In this document: in pieces, positions 7,657-17,367 of the stretch
Position numbering within the stretch: position 1 is the first letter of the stretch
Layout of the letters: each line of letters starts with the position of its first letter
Source: Candidatus Aristotella avistercoris
GTDB taxonomy: Bacteria > Bacillota > Clostridia > Oscillospirales > Ruminococcaceae
Direction of reading: 5' to 3'
DNA: 61,831 nucleotides
Assembly: GCA_904397835.1 (NCBI GenBank)
Contig: CAJFOV010000025.1
Span: forward strand, 1 to 61,831
Position numbers and translations under genes: made by a program
The notes under the pieces: model-generated
Seen by the model: the letters and a program-made list of their open reading frames with translations, nothing else
Database searches by the model: none
Told to the model about the DNA's origin: nothing

Positions 7657-10158
7657 CTAATCCTCCTTGTTGAGCTTCATCTCGATCCACCGCTCCTTGG
7701 TCAGCAGGACGGTGCGGGGTTTGCTGCCCTCAAAGGGGCCCACAATGCCCCGCTGCTCCAGTTCATCCAGCACCCGGGCAGCGCGGGCGTAGCCCAGCCG
7801 CAGCCGCCGCTGGAGCAGGGAGGTGGACGCCTGGCCCGCCTCCACCACGCATTCGATGGCAGCAGGGAGGATGGAGTCGTCCTCTGAGAAACCGCCGCCC
7901 CCGTTGCCGGAGCTCTCCCCCTTCTCCACGGGGGTGTTGGCCTCAATCTCCGTGAGGATCTGGTCGTCATAGGTGGCCTTGGCACTCTCCTTGATGAAGG
8001 AGACCACCTGCTCCACCTCCTTATCCGTCACAAAGCAGCCTTGGATTCTGGTGGGCTTGGCGTCCCCCACCGGATAGTAGAGCATGTCCCCCTTGCCCAG
8101 GAGCTTCTCTGCCCCGGCCATGTCCAAAATGGTGCGGGAATCCACCTGGGAGGAGACGGAAAAGGCGATGCGGGAGGGGATGTTTGCCTTGATGATGCCA
8201 GTGATCACGTCCACCGACGGCCGTTGGGTGGCGATGATCAGGTGCATCCCGGCGGCCCGGGCCATCTGGGCCAGGCGGCAGATGTGGTCCTCCACATCCC
8301 GGGGGGCGGCCATCATCAGGTCCGCCAGCTCATCGATGATAATGGCGATCTGGGGCATCTCCTCCAGATCCTCCCGGTCCTGGGCCAGCTGGTTGAAGCC
8401 GTTCAGATCCCGCACGCCGTTGTCTGCAAAGAGCTTATAGCGCTGGAGCATCTCCTTCACCGCCCAGCCCAGGGCCCCGGCGGCCTTTTTGGGGTCGGTG
8501 ACCACCGGCACCAGCAGGTGGGGGATGCCGTTGTAGACCCCCAGTTCCACCACCTTGGGGTCAATCATCAGGAGTTTGACCTCCTGAGGTGTGGCCTTGT
8601 ACAGCAGGCTGATGATGATGGAGTTGATGCACACCGACTTGCCCGAGCCGGTGGCCCCTGCAATGAGCAGGTGGGGCATCTTGGCCAGGTCCGCCACCTT
8701 CAGCTGCCCGGCAATGTCCTTGCCCAGGGCCACAGAGAGCTTGCTCTTGGCGGCGGTAAACTCGTTGGAATCGATGATCTCCCGGATGGGCACGGGCACC
8801 ACCGCCTTGTTGGGCACCTCGATGCCCACGGCGGCCTTGTTGGGGATGGGGGCCTCGATGCGCACCCCTGCGGCAGCCAGGTTCAGGGCGATGTCGTCGG
8901 CCAGGTTGGTGATCTTGCTGATCTTCACCCCAGCGGAGGGCTGCAGCTCATAGCGGGTCACGGCAGGGCCGCGGGAGATGTCGATGATCCGGGTCTGGAC
9001 CCCAAAGCTCTTGAGGGTGTCCACCAACAGCTCGGCATTGGCCCGCAGCTCCTCGGACAGGTCCTGCTGGGAGACGCGCACCGGCTCCTTGAGAAGTTGA
9101 ATGGGCGGGAACACATAGGGCCGTGGCGCCGGGGGATCGGGCATGAGGACCTCCTGGCCCTCCTGCGGCTGCTCCATCTGGGGAACATCCTCCTTTGGAG
9201 GCTCCTGAGTAGGATCAGCATCCAACTGGAGCCCTTCCACTGTGGGAGGAGCGGGCCGCTCCGGGACAGGAGCTTTGACCACCTTGCGGATGATGTCGTC
9301 AATCTGAGGCTCCACAGGGGGTTCCTGGGTCTCTTCAGGGGCATGGTCAGGAGAGACATCCTTGGAGGGGGCCTCCCAGGCGTCCAGGGGGATGTCCACG
9401 GTGAACTTGGGCCGCTGGGTCCGGTGGGCCACAGGCCCCTCCTTCAGTTGGACCGGTTCCGGCCCCTGATCCACCTGTTTGCCGCTGGCCTCCACGGGAA
9501 TGTCGATCTCCCTGCGGGGACGGCTCTGGCGCTGCTCCACCGCGTGGGTGTAGGTGTCGGAGATGGTGTTGGAGATCTTTTGCACCGGCTTTTTGGCCGC
9601 CTGGAAGATCTGCATGAGGGTCAGGCCCGTCACCAGCATCACAAAGACAAACAGCAGGAGGATGGCCGTCACCGCCGCCCCAGTCCGGCCGAACAGGGAG
9701 AGGAGGGTCAGGCCCACCGGTGCTGCAAAGAATCCGCCGCCGGACAGGGCCATACCTCCCTCAAAGAGGGAGGCGATCTTTTCCATGGTGTCCCCGCCAG
9801 TGGGGAGCCCATCCCCAAAGATCTGGGTGATGCCGCAGAGAAGCAGCAGGAGCACCCCGCACTCCAGGGCGTGGACGGCCACCTGATCCCGGTCCTGGGC
9901 GCACTCCACCGCCAAAAACAGGACCGCCACCGGCACCAAAAAGGCGCACCAGCCAAACAGGCCAAAGAGGGCCTGGTGCAGCCACAGCCAGACATTCTGG
10001 CCGGATACCAGGGCCAACGCCCCCAAAAAGATGCCCAGGGCAAACAGGCATACCCCCCACACCTGGCGGCGGGCCTTGCGCTTGGCCCGCTCCCGGGCGG
10101 CCTTTTTGCTGCGGCTGGAGGAGCCTTTTTTGGTTGTTGTGGTTTTCTTAGCTGGCAT
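7657..10158 (-). CDS. ftsK: DNA translocase FtsK/SpoIIIE
   Basis: The 833-residue protein has the full family architecture: a basic cytoplasmic start ([12 protein letters not shown]), four to five membrane helices in residues about 30-180, a long Pro/Glu-rich linker (about 190-370), and a RecA-like motor with Walker A GATGSGKS and Walker [11 protein letters not shown]. The C-terminal gamma winged helix ([19 protein letters not shown]) would read KOPS/SRS-type polarity sequences. It pumps chromosomal DNA through the division or sporulation septum. ATG 10158 follows AAAGGA. In a sporulating anaerobe a single such protein may serve both the FtsK and SpoIIIE roles. Confidence 0.96.
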   Translation of the reverse strand: MPAKKTTTTKKGSSSRSKKAARERAKRKARRQVWGVCLFALGIFLGALALVSGQNVWLWLHQALFGLFGWCAFLVPVAVLFLAVECAQDRDQVAVHALECGVLLLLLCGITQIFGDGLPTGGDTMEKIASLFEGGMALSGGGFFAAPVGLTLLSLFGRTGAAVTAILLLFVFVMLVTGLTLMQIFQAAKKPVQKISNTISDTYTHAVEQRQSRPRREIDIPVEASGKQVDQGPEPVQLKEGPVAHRTQRPKFTVDIPLDAWEAPSKDVSPDHAPEETQEPPVEPQIDDIIRKVVKAPVPERPAPPTVEGLQLDADPTQEPPKEDVPQMEQPQEGQEVLMPDPPAPRPYVFPPIQLLKEPVRVSQQDLSEELRANAELLVDTLKSFGVQTRIIDISRGPAVTRYELQPSAGVKISKITNLADDIALNLAAAGVRIEAPIPNKAAVGIEVPNKAVVPVPIREIIDSNEFTAAKSKLSVALGKDIAGQLKVADLAKMPHLLIAGATGSGKSVCINSIIISLLYKATPQEVKLLMIDPKVVELGVYNGIPHLLVPVVTDPKKAAGALGWAVKEMLQRYKLFADNGVRDLNGFNQLAQDREDLEEMPQIAIIIDELADLMMAAPRDVEDHICRLAQMARAAGMHLIIATQRPSVDVITGIIKANIPSRIAFSVSSQVDSRTILDMAGAEKLLGKGDMLYYPVGDAKPTRIQGCFVTDKEVEQVVSFIKESAKATYDDQILTEIEANTPVEKGESSGNGGGGFSEDDSILPAAIECVVEAGQASTSLLQRRLRLGYARAARVLDELEQRGIVGPFEGSKPRTVLLTKERWIEMKLNKED

Positions 10159-10213
10159 GGCGCTGTCCTTTCCTGATGGGATGTCACTCCAAGGTGTTTC
10201 AGATAGCTCCTGG

Positions 10214-10237
10214 GAAGAAAAGAGCCCCCCAGGGGCT
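10214..10237 (-). terminator. Terminator between the tepA-like gene and ftsK
   Basis: On the minus strand AGCCCC-tgg-GGGGCT is followed by a CTTTTCTT tract. A second hairpin (GGGAGGG-gag-CCCTCCC, 10256-10272) lies closer to the tepA-like stop codon. Confidence 0.6.
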
Positions 10238-10289
10238 TCTCTGCGCTATGTATGGGGGAGGGGAGCCCTCCCACTGGGTTTTCTGTGGA

Positions 10290-11060
10290 TCACCGGCGGC
10301 GGTATTGATACCGCTCCCGGTGGGTATGCCGGGGCGGCTCGTCCCGGTTTTGAGCCTGCTCAATGAGGTCGTAGAGGCACTGGATGCTGTCGGAGAGGCC
10401 GCCCAGGTAGTCGATGAGCCCCTCGGCCACGGCATCCTCCCCATCCAAAACGGTGCCCATGTCGGTGGTCAGCTCCCCCACATTCATCATCAGGGCGCGG
10501 AAGCGCTCCCCGCTCAGGTGGGAGTTTTCTGTGACAAATTGGACAATCCGCTCCTGCATCCGGTCAAAGTAGGCCAATGTCTGGGGCACCCCCAGCACCA
10601 GGCCGTTGGTGCGCACCGGATGGATGGTCATGGTGGCCGACGGCACAATGAAGGACCGCTTGGCGCTGCAGGCCAGGGGCACGCCGATGGAGTGGCCGCC
10701 CCCCAGCACCAGCGAGACCGTGGGCTTTTTCATGCCGGAGATGAGCTCAGCAATGGCAAGGCCCGCCTCCACATCGCCACCCACGGTGTTCAGGAGGATG
10801 ATGAGCCCCTCGATCTCCGGATCCTCCTCAATGGCCACCAGCTGGGGGATCACATGCTCATATTTGGTGGTCTTGTTCTGGGGCGGCAGGCAGTAGTGGC
10901 CCTCAATCTGCCCGATGATGGTCAGGCAGTGGATCACATGGCGGCCATGGGCGGTGATGGATCCGGTGCGGGCAATCTGATCCGCCGGCTCTGCGCCCGG
11001 GGCCTCCTCCTGCTGGTCCTGCTCCTCCAGAGAGAGGAGCTCCTGTTCCCGTTCTTTCAT
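10290..11060 (-). CDS. ClpP-class serine protease, TepA-like
   Basis: Starting at ATG 11060 (GAGGTG 6 nt upstream) the protein has 256 residues. The ClpP/crotonase fold is shown by [22 protein letters not shown], the nucleophile motif GGGHSIGV (Ser within GHS), and the His of TIHPVRTNG. The N-terminus is acidic and Gln-rich, without a signal peptide. Relatives in Firmicutes are called translocation-enhancing protein TepA or sporulation-associated Clp proteases. A cytosolic or membrane-peripheral peptidase acting on small secreted or signal peptides is plausible. It is read from its own promoter and followed by a terminator before ftsK, a neighbour it keeps in many Clostridia. Confidence 0.88.
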   Translation of the reverse strand: MKEREQELLSLEEQDQQEEAPGAEPADQIARTGSITAHGRHVIHCLTIIGQIEGHYCLPPQNKTTKYEHVIPQLVAIEEDPEIEGLIILLNTVGGDVEAGLAIAELISGMKKPTVSLVLGGGHSIGVPLACSAKRSFIVPSATMTIHPVRTNGLVLGVPQTLAYFDRMQERIVQFVTENSHLSGERFRALMMNVGELTTDMGTVLDGEDAVAEGLIDYLGGLSDSIQCLYDLIEQAQNRDEPPRHTHRERYQYRRR

Positions 11061-11205
11061 GGTAACACCTCGCAATTCAGTGACAGCTTCTCTGTTACCA
11101 TGTGCATCCGGCGGGAAAATATACTTGCCAGAGGGATTAGGGGTCACAAAACCGCGCAAAATTTGGGAGCCTGTCCCCCATTGCGAACAAAGTTTCCTAA
11201 CCTAA

Positions 11206-11234
11206 ATTATAGCATGAAACCCCGGTGAATACAA
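11206..11234 (-). promoter_or_regulatory. Promoter of the tepA-like gene
   Basis: On the minus strand TTGTAT and a perfect TATAAT are 17 nt apart, about 145 nt upstream of the start codon. It is divergent from the pyrB promoter. Confidence 0.8.
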
Positions 11235-11375
11235 CCAAAAACCCGTCGATGCCACCGGTAGCGGAGCAGGCTCCCGGCGGCCGGCACGGTGAAAAAGAAC
11301 CGGTGGGACGGGGGGCCTTTTTTATGCAACATTCCCTTTCTATTGGCAAAGGGCGCCAAAGCTGGACAAACCGCC

Positions 11376-11404
11376 TTGACAAGGGGGGAAAAATAAAGTA
11401 TTGT
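11376..11404 (+). promoter_or_regulatory. Promoter of the pyr operon
   Basis: TTGACA (11376-11381) and TATTGT (11399-11404) are separated by 17 nt, giving a leader of about 180 nt before pyrB. Confidence 0.75.
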
Positions 11405-11410
11405 ATCATG

Positions 11411-11590
11411 AGGCGGAGTAAGGCCAAACGGGCCTTTTCCAGTGGGGGCGGGCCCCATGGATGCGTGGAAAGCGGCGCTGCTTTTCAACTTCAGGCGTTT
11501 TTGCCTGCAGGAAGCATCCAAAAAAATTTTACCCAAAACCGGCCGCTGACCGCTCCGTTTGGCCGAGAATATGGAAAAGGAGATCGAACC
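11411..11590 (+). other. 5' leader of pyrB
   Basis: The leader contains small inverted repeats: AAGGCC-aaacg-GGCCTT (11420-11436) followed by only two further T's, and GGATGC/GCATCC enclosing CAGGC/GCCTG (about 11458-11520). No canonical PyrR-binding loop or full terminator was found. The pyrB reading frame stays open through the whole leader, back to 11225. Confidence 0.4.
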
Positions 11591-12511
11591 ATGTTAAAAG
11601 GAAGAAATCTCATCGCTCCCAACGACTTTACCGTGGAAGAATTATTGGAAGTGTTAGAGCTTGCAGGTGACGTGTTCCGCAACCCTCAGAACTATCTGGA
11701 TGTGTGCAAGGGCAAGTTGCTGGCAAGCCTTTTTTATGAGCCCTCCACCCGGACCAAAAACTCCTTTGACTCGGCCATGCTGCGTCTGGGGGGGCAGGTC
11801 ATCGGTTTCAGCGATCCCCAGACCACCAGCACCACCAAAGGGGAGTCCCTGGCGGACAGCGCCAAGGTGGTCAGCCAGTACGCCGATGTCATCGCCGTGC
11901 GCCACCCCAAGGAGGGCGCGGCCTATCTCATGAGCAAGTATGCCGACTGCCCGGTGATCAACGCCGGGGACGGCGGCCACCAGCATCCCACCCAGACCCT
12001 CACCGACCTGCTGACCATCCAGCAGCGGCTGGGACGGCTGAACGACCTGGTCATCGGCGTGTGCGGGGATCTGCTCTTTGGGCGGACCATCCACTCCCTG
12101 GTCTCCTGCATGTCCCGGTTTGAGAACATCCGCTTCCTCTTCATCTCCCCGGAGGAGCTGAAGATGCCCGAGTACATCAAGGACGACCTGACCCGCAAGG
12201 GCGTGCCCTTCACCGAGATGCGGGATCTGGCGCAGGCCATTCCCCAGGTGGACGTGCTGTACATGTCTCGGGTGCAGCAGGAGCGCTTTGTCGATGTGGA
12301 TGAGTACCTGCGCCTGCGGGACTGCTACATTTTGGACCGGGCAAAATTGGAAGCCGCCAAAGAGAATATGATTGTCATGCATCCCCTGCCCCGGGTCAAT
12401 GAGATTGCCGTGGATGTGGATGCGGACCCGAGAGCGGCCTACTTTGACCAGGTGAAATTTGGCATGTACGTGCGCATGGCCCTGATTATGAAGCTGCTGG
12501 GTCTGCGGTAA
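11591..12511 (+). CDS. pyrB: Aspartate carbamoyltransferase, catalytic chain
   Basis: PyrB joins carbamoyl phosphate and aspartate to N-carbamoyl-aspartate, the committed step of pyrimidine synthesis. The 306-residue length is normal. The carbamoyl-phosphate motif SFYEPSTRT is seen here as [13 protein letters not shown], the HPTQ motif lies in [12 protein letters not shown], and the aspartate-binding PLPR segment in [13 protein letters not shown] 11591 with GGAG 10 nt upstream gives the typical MLKGRNLI start, although the frame is open further upstream. It heads a seven-gene operon and pairs with pyrI, so the enzyme is likely an allosteric dodecamer. Confidence 0.97.
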   Translation: MLKGRNLIAPNDFTVEELLEVLELAGDVFRNPQNYLDVCKGKLLASLFYEPSTRTKNSFDSAMLRLGGQVIGFSDPQTTSTTKGESLADSAKVVSQYADVIAVRHPKEGAAYLMSKYADCPVINAGDGGHQHPTQTLTDLLTIQQRLGRLNDLVIGVCGDLLFGRTIHSLVSCMSRFENIRFLFISPEELKMPEYIKDDLTRKGVPFTEMRDLAQAIPQVDVLYMSRVQQERFVDVDEYLRLRDCYILDRAKLEAAKENMIVMHPLPRVNEIAVDVDADPRAAYFDQVKFGMYVRMALIMKLLGLR

Positions 12512-12536
12512 CTGGAGATAGAAAGGACGTTGCGGG

Positions 12537-12962
12537 ATGATTAATGTTTCAAAGCTCAAAAAGGGGATCGTCATTGACCACATCAGCCCCGGCCAGGGCT
12601 GCAAGATCTTTCAGGCGCTGGGCCTGGATCAGCTCCGGGATGATGCAGTGGTCCTCATGTGCAATGTGGACAGCACCAAAATGGGGAAGAAGGACCTGAT
12701 CAAAATTGAGACCGACCTGGACCTGAACCTGGATGTGCTGGGCCTTATGGGTCCCGGCATCACCGTCAACTACATTGAGGAGGGCCAGCGGGTCAAAAAG
12801 ATCCACCTGCAGCTGCCCCAGAAGGTCCAGGGCATCCTTCAGTGCAAAAATCCCCGCTGCATCAGCACGGTGGAAAAGGTGGGCCCCATCACCTTCACCC
12901 TGGTGGACCCGGAGAAGAGGGAGTACGCCTGCGAGTACTGCGAGAGCAGAACCACCCTGTAG
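12537..12962 (+). CDS. pyrI: Aspartate carbamoyltransferase, regulatory chain
   Basis: The 141-residue protein has the N-terminal nucleotide-binding domain (IDHISPGQG) and the C-terminal zinc domain with four cysteines in CKNPRC and CEYC, as in E. coli PyrI, though slightly shorter than the 153-residue enterobacterial protein. It binds CTP or ATP and transmits allosteric control to PyrB. It follows pyrB by 25 nt. Its presence indicates feedback control at enzyme level in addition to any transcriptional control. Confidence 0.96.
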   Translation: MINVSKLKKGIVIDHISPGQGCKIFQALGLDQLRDDAVVLMCNVDSTKMGKKDLIKIETDLDLNLDVLGLMGPGITVNYIEEGQRVKKIHLQLPQKVQGILQCKNPRCISTVEKVGPITFTLVDPEKREYACEYCESRTTL

Positions 12963-12977
12963 CGGGAGGGCCTGCCC

Positions 12978-14141
12978 ATGATGATACTGTATCAAAACGC
13001 GAGGATTGTGGACCGGGACCAGGACACCTGCGGCTGCGTCCTCACCCGGGAGGACCAGGTCTACTATGTGGGGACCACCTGCCCCAAGGTGCCGGTGGAC
13101 CAGGTGGTGGATCTGGCGGGCAAGGTGCTCATGCCCGCCTTTGTGGACCTGCACTGCCATCTGCGGGACCCGGGATATGAATACAAGGAGACCTTGGAGA
13201 CCGGGATGAAGGCTGCCCTCAAGGGGGGGTATGCCACCCTGTGCGCCATGGCCAACACCAACCCGGTGTGCGAGACCCCCGAGATGGTGCTGGAGATTCA
13301 GCGCCGGGCCCAGGGGCTGAACCTGTGCCGCCTGTACCAGAGCGCAGCTGCTGGCGTGGGCTTGGAGGACAAGGTCCCCACCGACTATGAGGCCCTGAGC
13401 CGGGTGACCCCCATCCTCACCAACGACGGCAAGACCATCTTTTCTGATGCCTTTATGGAGCAGCTGCTCCTGGCCTCTCAGAAATATCCCTTCTTTATCA
13501 GCACCCACTGCCAGCCGGAGCGGCAGATCGTGGCCCGGGACCTGGCCCTGTTGGAAAAGGTGGGCGGAGACCTACATGTGGGCCACATCAGCCGGGCTGA
13601 GACGGTGGAGATGATCCGCCAGGCCAAAGGGCGGGGCCTTGCCGTCACCTGTGAGGTGACCCCTCACCATCTGTTTGGCTACGACTGCGACTATAAGGTC
13701 AACCCGCCCCTGCGGCGTGCGGTGGATGTCCAAGCGCTGATTGAGGGCATCAAGGATGGCACCGTCTTCTGCCTGGCCACCGACCACGCCCCCCACTCCC
13801 CGGAGGATAAGGCCAAGGGGATGGCGGGCATCTCCAACATTGAGTATGCCTTCCAGATCTATTGGAAGGTGTTTTCGGAGAACGGCCTGTCGCTGCAGAA
13901 GCTCAGTGAGCTCAATTCCTGTAACCCCAACCTGCGCCTGCACCGCAGCGCAGGCCTCATTCGCCAGGGATATGCGGCGGACCTGGTGGTGGTGGACCCG
14001 GAGGCACAGGACACCATCCGGGTGGAGGATATGATCTCAAAATCGAAGAATACGCCCTTCGCCGGCCGTTCCGTCCGGGGCAGGGTGCTCAAAACCATCG
14101 TGGGAGGAGAGGTACGCTATGAGTATGGATGCGCTCTTTAA
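12978..14141 (+). CDS. pyrC: Dihydroorotase
   Basis: The 387-residue protein is a type I (PyrC/AllB-like) dihydroorotase that closes carbamoyl aspartate to dihydroorotate with a zinc centre. Visible motifs are DLHCHLRDPG (HxH ligands and substrate Arg), NDGKTIFSD around the position of the metal-bridging region, the ISTHCQ histidine, HISRAE, and the catalytic aspartate in ATDHAPH. The start MMILYQNARI follows GGGAGGG; either ATG at 12978 or 12981 could be used. The 3' end overlaps pyrF by 23 nt, indicating coupled translation. Confidence 0.95.
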   Translation: MMILYQNARIVDRDQDTCGCVLTREDQVYYVGTTCPKVPVDQVVDLAGKVLMPAFVDLHCHLRDPGYEYKETLETGMKAALKGGYATLCAMANTNPVCETPEMVLEIQRRAQGLNLCRLYQSAAAGVGLEDKVPTDYEALSRVTPILTNDGKTIFSDAFMEQLLLASQKYPFFISTHCQPERQIVARDLALLEKVGGDLHVGHISRAETVEMIRQAKGRGLAVTCEVTPHHLFGYDCDYKVNPPLRRAVDVQALIEGIKDGTVFCLATDHAPHSPEDKAKGMAGISNIEYAFQIYWKVFSENGLSLQKLSELNSCNPNLRLHRSAGLIRQGYAADLVVVDPEAQDTIRVEDMISKSKNTPFAGRSVRGRVLKTIVGGEVRYEYGCAL

Positions 14142-14973
14142 CAGTGTAAAGACCCATGGCCCCGTCTGTGTGGGGCTGGATACTCAGGAGGGCTTTTTGC
14201 CCGCCTACCTTCAGGAGAAGGACTGGTCCCTGGGAGAGAAGCTCTTTGAATTCAACCGTAAAATTGTGGATGCCACTGCGGACAACGCCGGCTGCTACAA
14301 GGTGCAGGTGGCCTGCTATGAGGCCCTGGGCCTGGACGGCATGACCGCCTACGCCAAGACCCTGCAGTATGTGCGCAGCAAGGGCAAGCTGGTCATTGCG
14401 GACATCAAGCGGGGAGACATCTCCTCCACCGCCAAGCAGTATGCCAGGGGCCACTTCACCGGGGACTTTGAGGCGGACTTTATCACCGTCAACGGATACA
14501 TGGGGGAGGATGCGGTTTCCCCCTACTACGACTATCTCAAGGCCGGCAAGGGCATGTTCCTGCTGGTGAAGACCTCCAACCCCAGCAGCAAGGACTTCCA
14601 GGACCTGCCCCTGGAGGGCGGGGAGCTCCTCTACCAGCAGGTGGCCAAGAAGGTCAGCCAGTGGGGGGAGGCCTTTGTGGGAGAGAGCGGCTTTTCCAAC
14701 ATCGGCGCCGTGGTGGGCCTGACCTATCCGGCAGAGTTCCAGATTATCAAATCCCTCATGCCCCACACCTTCTTCCTGATCCCCGGCTATGGGGCCCAGG
14801 GAGGCACCGGCAAGGACATTGCCCAGGTGTTCCACGATGGGATCTGCGGGGTGGTCAACTCCTCCCGGGGCCTCATTACCGCCCATAAGGGCAAGACCGA
14901 GGGGGAGGACTTTGACCAGTGCGTCAACCAGGCGGTCATCACCATGAAGGAGGATATTTTGCAGTGGCTGTAG
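14119..14973 (+). CDS. pyrF: Orotidine 5'-phosphate decarboxylase (long type)
   Basis: PyrF converts OMP to UMP. At 284 residues this is the longer subfamily of the decarboxylase rather than the 230-residue form. The catalytic Asp-Lys array is in LVIADIKRGDISS, and the phosphate-binding loop near the C-terminus contains IPGYGAQGGTGKD. The ATG at 14119 (GGAGAGG upstream) lies inside the end of pyrC; ATG 14125 is an alternative. The stop overlaps the likely GTG start of pyrK. Confidence 0.95.
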   Translation: MSMDALFNSVKTHGPVCVGLDTQEGFLPAYLQEKDWSLGEKLFEFNRKIVDATADNAGCYKVQVACYEALGLDGMTAYAKTLQYVRSKGKLVIADIKRGDISSTAKQYARGHFTGDFEADFITVNGYMGEDAVSPYYDYLKAGKGMFLLVKTSNPSSKDFQDLPLEGGELLYQQVAKKVSQWGEAFVGESGFSNIGAVVGLTYPAEFQIIKSLMPHTFFLIPGYGAQGGTGKDIAQVFHDGICGVVNSSRGLITAHKGKTEGEDFDQCVNQAVITMKEDILQWL

Positions 14974-15674
14974 TCATGCGTAACCAGGAGATCTCTCCTG
15001 ACATTTTCCATCTGGTCGTGGGCGGCATCTCCGGCGGCAAGTGCGGCCAGTTCTATATGCTCAAGCCCAACGACACCCTGGACCCCCTGCTGGGGCGGCC
15101 CATCAGCATCCTGGATTGTGACGACGAGCACAACACCACCTCCTTCCTCTACCAGGTGGTGGGGAAGGGGACCGATCTCCTGAGCCGCCTGCGCACCGGG
15201 GACTATCTGGCTGTCACCGGGCCCTTTGGCAACGGCTTCCCGGCGCTGGATGCGGATGTGACCCTCATCGGCGGCGGCATCGGCATTGCACCCCTGTACT
15301 ACTACGCCCGGGAACAGAAGCGCCTGTTCCCCAACCGGAAATTGAACATCCACCTGGGCTTCCGGGAGGAGAGCTACTTCACCGAGGAGTTCCAGGAGCT
15401 GGCGGACGAGTTCTCCGTCAACATCGGCGGCTTTGTCACCGACGATGTAAACTTTGACCGGCAGGCCATCTATGTCACCTGCGGCCCCGGTCCCATGATG
15501 CAGGCGGTGGCAAAGCTGTGCCGGGAGCACGGCAAGGAGCTCTATGTCTCCATGGAGGCCCGCATGGCCTGCGGAGTGGGGGCGTGCCTCGCCTGCACCT
15601 GCAAGACCGCCAAGGGCAACAAGCGGGTCTGCAAGGACGGCCCAGTCTTTAAAGGGGAGGAGATTTACGAATGA
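14964..15674 (+). CDS. pyrK: Dihydroorotate dehydrogenase B, electron-transfer subunit
   Basis: PyrK carries FAD and a [2Fe-2S] cluster and passes electrons from PyrD-bound FMN to NAD. The 236-residue protein shows the FAD-binding RPISILD region, the NAD-binding GGGIGIAPL loop, and a C-terminal cluster of cysteines in MACGVGACLACTC plus a later KRVCKDGPVF cysteine. I chose GTG 14964, because AAGGAGG ends 10 nt before it; ATG 14976 would be 22 nt away. It overlaps pyrF by 10 nt and pyrD by 4 nt. Confidence 0.93.
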   Translation: MAVVMRNQEISPDIFHLVVGGISGGKCGQFYMLKPNDTLDPLLGRPISILDCDDEHNTTSFLYQVVGKGTDLLSRLRTGDYLAVTGPFGNGFPALDADVTLIGGGIGIAPLYYYAREQKRLFPNRKLNIHLGFREESYFTEEFQELADEFSVNIGGFVTDDVNFDRQAIYVTCGPGPMMQAVAKLCREHGKELYVSMEARMACGVGACLACTCKTAKGNKRVCKDGPVFKGEEIYE

Positions 15675-16576
15675 GCAACTGCCTGGAAACCAATCTCCTG
15701 GGCGTGACCCTGAAGAACCCGGTCATTGCCGCCTCCGGCACCTTTGGTTTTGGCGCGGAGTACGCCCCTCTCATGGATGTCAGCCGCCTGGGGGGCATCT
15801 CCGGCAAGGGGCTGACCCTCAACGGCTCCCAGGGGAACACCGGCATCCGGGTCTGGGAGACCCCCGCCGGGATCCTCAACAGCATCGGCCTGGAGAACCC
15901 GGGCGTGCGCCACTTTGTGGAGGAGGAGTACGCGGTTATGCGCCAGACGGGCTGCGCCGTCATCGCAAACCTGGGGGGCCACAGTGAAAACGACTATGTG
16001 GAGGGAGCCCAGCTCCTGAACCAGGTGGATTTGGACATTCTGGAGCTGAACATCTCCTGCCCCAACGTCAAGGAGGGGGGCATGGCCTTTGGCATGACGC
16101 CGGAGACCGCCGCCCACATTGTCCGGCTGGTGAAGGAAGTCACCCGTCACCCCCTGCTGGTCAAGCTCTCCCCCAACGCCTTTGACCTGGTGGCTGTGGC
16201 CAAGGCCTGCCAGGAGGCGGGAGCCGACGGTCTGAGCCTGGTGAACACCTTCCTGGGCATGGCGGTGGACGTCAAACGCCGCAAGCTGGTGTTTGACAAC
16301 GGCTATGCGGGCCTCTCCGGCCCGGCCATCCGGCCCATCGCCCTGCGGATGGTCCACCAGGTGTGCAAAGCGGTCACCATCCCCGTGGTGGGGCTGGGGG
16401 GCATTGCCACCACCGAGGACGCGCTGAGCTTCCTCATGGCGGGGGCCACCGCCATCCAGGTGGGGACCGCCACCTTTGGGGATCCCAGCGCCATGCTCCG
16501 CATCATCGACGGGCTGGAGCAGTACTGCGCAGAGCAGAATTTGGCCAACATCAGCGAGATCCGCGGAATTGTTTAA
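15671..16576 (+). CDS. pyrD: Dihydroorotate dehydrogenase B, catalytic subunit
   Basis: The 301-residue FMN protein oxidises dihydroorotate to orotate in the cytosol together with PyrK. The N-terminal KNPVIAASGTFGFG and the SGKGLT-like segment (ISGKGLTLNG) bind FMN, the active-site base lies in LNISCPNVKEGG (class 1B uses Cys here), and GLGGIATTEDAL is the FMN phosphate loop. ATGA overlap with pyrK shows translational coupling, as expected for two subunits of one heterotetramer. Confidence 0.96.
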   Translation: MSNCLETNLLGVTLKNPVIAASGTFGFGAEYAPLMDVSRLGGISGKGLTLNGSQGNTGIRVWETPAGILNSIGLENPGVRHFVEEEYAVMRQTGCAVIANLGGHSENDYVEGAQLLNQVDLDILELNISCPNVKEGGMAFGMTPETAAHIVRLVKEVTRHPLLVKLSPNAFDLVAVAKACQEAGADGLSLVNTFLGMAVDVKRRKLVFDNGYAGLSGPAIRPIALRMVHQVCKAVTIPVVGLGGIATTEDALSFLMAGATAIQVGTATFGDPSAMLRIIDGLEQYCAEQNLANISEIRGIV

Positions 16577-16608
16577 CCACATGGGTTTGAAATAGGGAGG
16601 AATCAACT

Positions 16609-17202
16609 ATGACCATTCAGGAACAGAACATCGCTATTATGAAGGAGACCGACGCCTTTTTGGAGGGCCACTTCCTGCTGACCAGCGGCCGGCACAGCGG
16701 CGGATACTGCCAGTGCGCCAAGCTCCTGCGCTTCCCTGACAAGGCGGCCAAGGTCCTGTCCACCGTGGTGGATCAGATCAAGGACCTGGGCATCACCAAG
16801 GTCTGCGGCCCTGCCATGGGCGGGGTCATCGTCTCCTATGAGATTGCCCGCCAGCTGGGCACCGAGAGCATCTTCACCGAGCGCAAGGACGGCGAGATGC
16901 AGCTGCGCCGGGGCTTCACCGTGGGCGCGGGGGACAAGATCCTCATCACTGAGGACGTGGTCACCACCGGCAAATCCACCATGGAGACGGTGAAGGTGCT
17001 GGAGAGCATGGGGGCCCAGGTCATCGGTGTGGCCTGCATTGTGGACCGCAGAAGCGGGAGCGACTGTGTGCTGCCCTTCCCCGTCTACAGCGCCGTGCGC
17101 CTGGACATCCCCAACTACCTGCCGGAGGAGTGCCCCCTGTGCAAGGAGGGCAAGCTGGAGCTGGTCAAGCCCGGCAGCCGGGAGAACCCCACCACCAAAT
17201 AG
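16609..17202 (+). CDS. pyrE: Orotate phosphoribosyltransferase
   Basis: The 197-residue enzyme transfers PRPP to orotate to form OMP. The PRPP motif is ITEDVVTTGKST (type I phosphoribosyltransferase), with the flexible-loop FTERKDGEMQLRRGF and GPAMGGVIVSYE segments also visible. It is the last gene of the pyr operon, 32 nt after pyrD with its own GGGAGG site, and is followed by a strong terminator. carAB is not in this window. Confidence 0.96.
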   Translation: MTIQEQNIAIMKETDAFLEGHFLLTSGRHSGGYCQCAKLLRFPDKAAKVLSTVVDQIKDLGITKVCGPAMGGVIVSYEIARQLGTESIFTERKDGEMQLRRGFTVGAGDKILITEDVVTTGKSTMETVKVLESMGAQVIGVACIVDRRSGSDCVLPFPVYSAVRLDIPNYLPEECPLCKEGKLELVKPGSRENPTTK

Positions 17203-17231
17203 CATCCCCATAACAGAGAACGCCCAGAGGA

Positions 17232-17262
17232 GGGAGCCGGAGCAATCCGGCTCCCCACTTAT
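17232..17262 (+). terminator. Terminator of the pyr operon
   Basis: A perfect 10-bp stem (17232-17241 with 17246-17255, loop gcaa) is followed by a T-rich stretch. Confidence 0.8.
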
Positions 17263-17313
17263 TTTACAGTTGAGGAAAAAGTTTAAGATCCTTTGAAGAT
17301 TTGTCCCCTGCCC

Positions 17314-17342
17314 TTGTTGCCCGGTGGGGAACGCGGTACAAT
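17314..17342 (+). promoter_or_regulatory. Promoter of sfsA
   Basis: TTGTTG and TACAAT are 17 nt apart, ending 25 nt before the sfsA start codon. Confidence 0.65.
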
Positions 17343-17367
17343 AGGACGGTGAAGAGAGGGATCATCC

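Noticed and set aside
8041-10176. 711-codon open frame on the plus strand across ftsK
   Set aside because: It is an antisense shadow of high-GC coding sequence; the minus-strand frame has complete FtsK motifs and a ribosome site.
11405-11590. PyrR-dependent attenuator ahead of pyrB
   Set aside because: No PyrR-binding consensus and no hairpin with a real T run were found.
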